NCBI GenBank assembly: GCA_030620095.1
Contig: JAUTXW010001343.1
Coordinates: 252,405-316,404, forward strand
Reading direction: 5' to 3'
Length of the DNA stretch: 64,000 bases
DNA from: Kuschelorhynchus macadamiae
Lineage: Eukaryota; Arthropoda; Insecta; Coleoptera; Curculionidae
This document shows, one piece after another, positions 61,594-64,000 of the stretch (positions within the stretch are counted from its first letter, which is position 1; each line of letters starts with the position of its first letter). Below the pieces are notes generated by a model. The model ran no database searches. It was not told where the DNA came from and worked only from the letters and a program-made list of their open reading frames with translations. The position numbers were made by a program, and so were the translations under genes.

Positions 61594-62639
61594 AGTTTAA
61601 TTAGTGTTTTAAGTTGATATTTTTCTCGTTTGCTTTTCTCTTAGATGTATGGTATGTTTAATAGGCGAAAACTGTAAACATAGTCAATAAACAGGGTTAA
61701 ACATTTTCTGAAATCATTTTTTCTATAGATCTTAAGTATCGTAACATTCGATATGGTTCTACAACTCTAACAAGAAAACCTTACGTGCTACAACTTTCTA
61801 TTTGTCATTTTCATATTTGGATAGGTCCATTCTATTAGATTATGCTTTTCTGATTTGTGTTACAACAGAAAAAAAAAATTTGTCGACAAGTGTAACTTTT
61901 CTTGGAGTAAACTTAAACTTAAGACATTTATGGTCATAGTGATTTACACATTCATCACTTAATACTTACTATAATTACAAGCAAAAACCAGTTGAACCAG
62001 GGTTAAATACATTTCTCCATACGTCCAATGGCCGGGAACTTCTTGTTTGAATCAATATAACTAAAACAACAAAACTAAGAAATAATAAAAAATAAGAAAC
62101 CCACCTAGGCGGAAAGTACCAATCAAACATTGGTTACACTATTGTTGCCACTGTCCTTGTAAAATCACCGACCGAATCTCGTACCAGCGCCCCCTATCTC
62201 CGGAACCTCAAGTACAAGAGGTAATAGTTTACTTGTAGTAAATAATTACTGTAATTCTTACTTCTAAGTTGCAACAGAAGATTAACGACTGGTAAGAGCC
62301 AGTTTAAAATAGCAGTAGACGATAACTTTTCTACTCTGCAACGACTCATTTTACTTTAGAGTAATACGTTATATGAGTACATTTGAACGTAATGGAGTAG
62401 TCTCTGCAAAGTTCAAGAAGGTACTGATACTTAAAAGTTATAATTTAGTAAACAGATTAGAAACAGTAACTTTGAATAATTTCTATAATGTAACGGAAAA
62501 AAAATGACATCAATGTATAGTGGAGTCAATTCCTTAAGTAGTTACTTGGCACTAGTTATTATATAATTACCTTACATGGAAAATTACTATATAGTATTAT
62601 TCGCTGTAACAAATACATATATATAATACTTAAGAACGT
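61594..62639. other. Unassigned DNA
   Basis: An AATAAA lies near 61588. No gene seen. GC-richer words near 62140-62200 recall a transposon end but could not be assigned. Confidence 0.4.
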
Positions 62640-63190
62640 GTAACCCAAAGAGTTTGTTGATATATAATAGGGTAGCTGGGCATGTATGTAGGGAAGAACA
62701 ATTTTCTAATTTTCCGTTTATAAGATCCTAGTATCGATGCTAGAACCTTCGTTTCCTTTACATTTATAATATGGCCAGTGGTATGCTGGTGTTTAGCTAC
62801 AGCAGATTAAACAATTTGTCTTTTTAGTACATGCTCCTTAAGTCTAGTTGATATTGAACGTCCTGTTTCTTCCACACACACTTCTCCACAAGAGCAAGGA
62901 ATTTTATATACTCCTTCTGTTTGAAAAGGTACAATATCTCTCGGAGATCACAAGCATTGTCTAATATTCTTATGTGTACTGAAGATTGTACCTATGTTGG
63001 GCCGCCGAAGTAACCGTCTTATTTTGTCTGTACTGCCATGTATGTAGAAACGAACAACACTATCCTTTCGCGGACTTGGATCACTATATCTTTTAATTGA
63101 ACGGGTAACATCCTCAGTGAGGTGTGCAGTAGCCATTTCTTTTCAGAGCTTCGGTCAGTTTCGATGTTAGAGAATCCTAATTAGAAATTG
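62640..63190 (-). pseudogene. PLE4 fragment: GIY-YIG region
   Basis: Minus-strand text near 62935-62870 gives EGVYKIPCSCGEVCVEETGR, then SISTRLKEHVLKR (about 62850) and AVAKHQHTTGHIINVKETK (about 62810-62750), the full GIY-YIG layout with one stop between. Upstream, 63136-62948 holds a PLE-type linker with LTEDVTRSIKRYSDPSPRKD. A GAAACTGACC box at about 63150 (minus) belongs to a PLE terminal motif. Confidence 0.65.
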
Positions 63191-63373
63191 AATCTAATGG
63201 AACGACTCCCTTTGTAGATGTATGTGTTCAAAGAAAGGAAAATGGTACATTAGGACATTCTGCGTATAGAAAACCGACGCATACAAATAGATACTTAAAT
63301 GCAAATTCCCACCACATCATCCAGCCCAAAAGAAATCGGTTATTAACTCACCAGTATTTAGAGCCATTTCGAT

Positions 63374-63412
63374 TTCTGATCAGGATTCTCCCGGAAACAT
63401 CGAAACTGACCC
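63374..63412 (+). ncRNA. Degenerate hammerhead-like motif of PLE4
   Basis: CTGATCA, about 20 bases, then GAAACTGACC (GAAA near 63399-63402). The same terminal sequence occurs inverted near 63140-63180, so two PLE4 termini face each other. The G of the first core box is C here, so activity is unlikely. Confidence 0.4.
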
Positions 63413-63749
63413 AAGCTCTGAGAAGGAATGGCTATTGCACTGAAGATATTACGCGTTAAATTAAACGATATATTAATCCAACTCCGCGAAAGGAAATATT
63501 TATGTGGTCAATACACATGTGTGTTTACCTTTGTCAATACAGTTGTACTCTAATGTCCACAGTTTTTTAAAATTTTAATAAACGTCTTATTTATTATTAA
63601 CATATTTTAAGTATTTAAAACTTTCGATAGAAAGAAATTAACAGTATATGTACATTTAAACAAATTTAACATAAATTTCATTTTTTATGACATCACTATT
63701 TAAAATACTTAGCAATTATCAAAGCTCTTTAATAATTCATATTATCACA

Positions 63750-63752
63750 TGT

Positions 63753-63823
<71 letters not shown>
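63750..63823. repeat. AC/AT microsatellite
   Basis: About six CA units followed by over 25 AT units. Confidence 0.95.
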
Positions 63824-63824
<1 letters not shown>

Positions 63825-64000
63825 GGGGTGATTCAGAAATAAGTACCGAAAATTTGCAGGTATGTAAACCTTGACGAAATATAAAAAAAAAATTTTATAT
63901 AATTTTTCTCTAAGCCTTACCGTTTAGAATATACAGGGCATTAAATATGTGTGATAAAAGAGCAATACGAAAATCTGAACCAAGTAGAGGACATAAAACA
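63824..64000. other. Terminus-like sequence after the microsatellite
   Basis: ACGGGGTGATTCAGAAAT directly after the AT repeat resembles ends of small insect transposons, but the window stops before a second end can be seen. Confidence 0.3.

Noticed and set aside
1..64000. tRNA genes and CRISPR arrays
   Set aside because: No cloverleaf with conserved boxes and no regularly spaced short direct repeats with unique spacers were seen; the 51-bp, 84-bp and 37-bp repeats are contiguous.

Overview
The window reads as AT-rich arthropod, most likely insect, nuclear DNA. Support comes from a TTAGG-type telomeric repeat, small GT-AG introns, an exon resembling ZNFX1, and a dense nested set of insect-type transposable elements. 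No tRNA, rRNA or CRISPR was seen. Almost everything recognisable is mobile DNA, and most coding regions carry stops, frameshifts or truncations.

Layout. 1-4012: hAT remnants, the first split by a non-LTR (CR1/Jockey-like) retrotransposon. 4013-13101: a Penelope-like element (PLE1) made of a long minus-strand copy joined to an inverted 5'-truncated plus-strand copy. The minus copy is interrupted by a nearly complete Ty3/gypsy element (4898-10868, 287-bp LTRs, 4-bp target duplication GACT). 13102 to about 27880: a Polinton/Maverick (adintovirus-like) element whose left edge is fixed by where it breaks the PLE1 plus copy. Its order is RING gene, Cys/His-rich gene, repeat-rich gene, protein-primed DNA polymerase B with two introns, single-BIR gene, unknown genes, then on the minus strand integrase with chromodomain, coiled-coil protein, DUF8207-like protein and packaging ATPase, and finally plus-strand PLA2-type virion protein, adenain-like protease and the start of a capsid-type protein. 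The right end, including the major capsid gene, is lost.

28245-30900: hAT and Tc1/IS630-type transposon relics. 31590-33260: non-coding DNA with recurring hammerhead-like motifs, some about 240 bp apart. 35985-36221: a ZNFX1-like exon, the best host-gene candidate. 36617-39712: a hAT element with a perfect 8-bp target duplication. 41098-42385: a short hAT derivative beside a THAP-domain relic. 43085-45235: an RNase H-bearing non-LTR element of higher GC. 45236-46440: a PLE fragment (PLE3). 46440-49140: a DIRS-like element. 49336-49821: a TTAA-flanked MITE. 50120-52620: a non-LTR relic split by a Tigger/pogo relic. 53653-55772: a Tc1/mariner element with long inverted repeats. 56740-61593: a conserved repetitive gene of unknown class split by a second PLE twin (PLE2, 13-bp target duplication). 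62640-63410: more PLE pieces. 63750-63823: an AC/AT microsatellite.

Two themes stand out. Polinton genes for replication, integration, packaging and virion assembly sit beside BIR and RING genes that could interfere with host cell death or ubiquitin signalling. The PLE families carry hammerhead-ribozyme-like motifs downstream of their GIY-YIG domains, and two families show the same inverted-twin arrangement.
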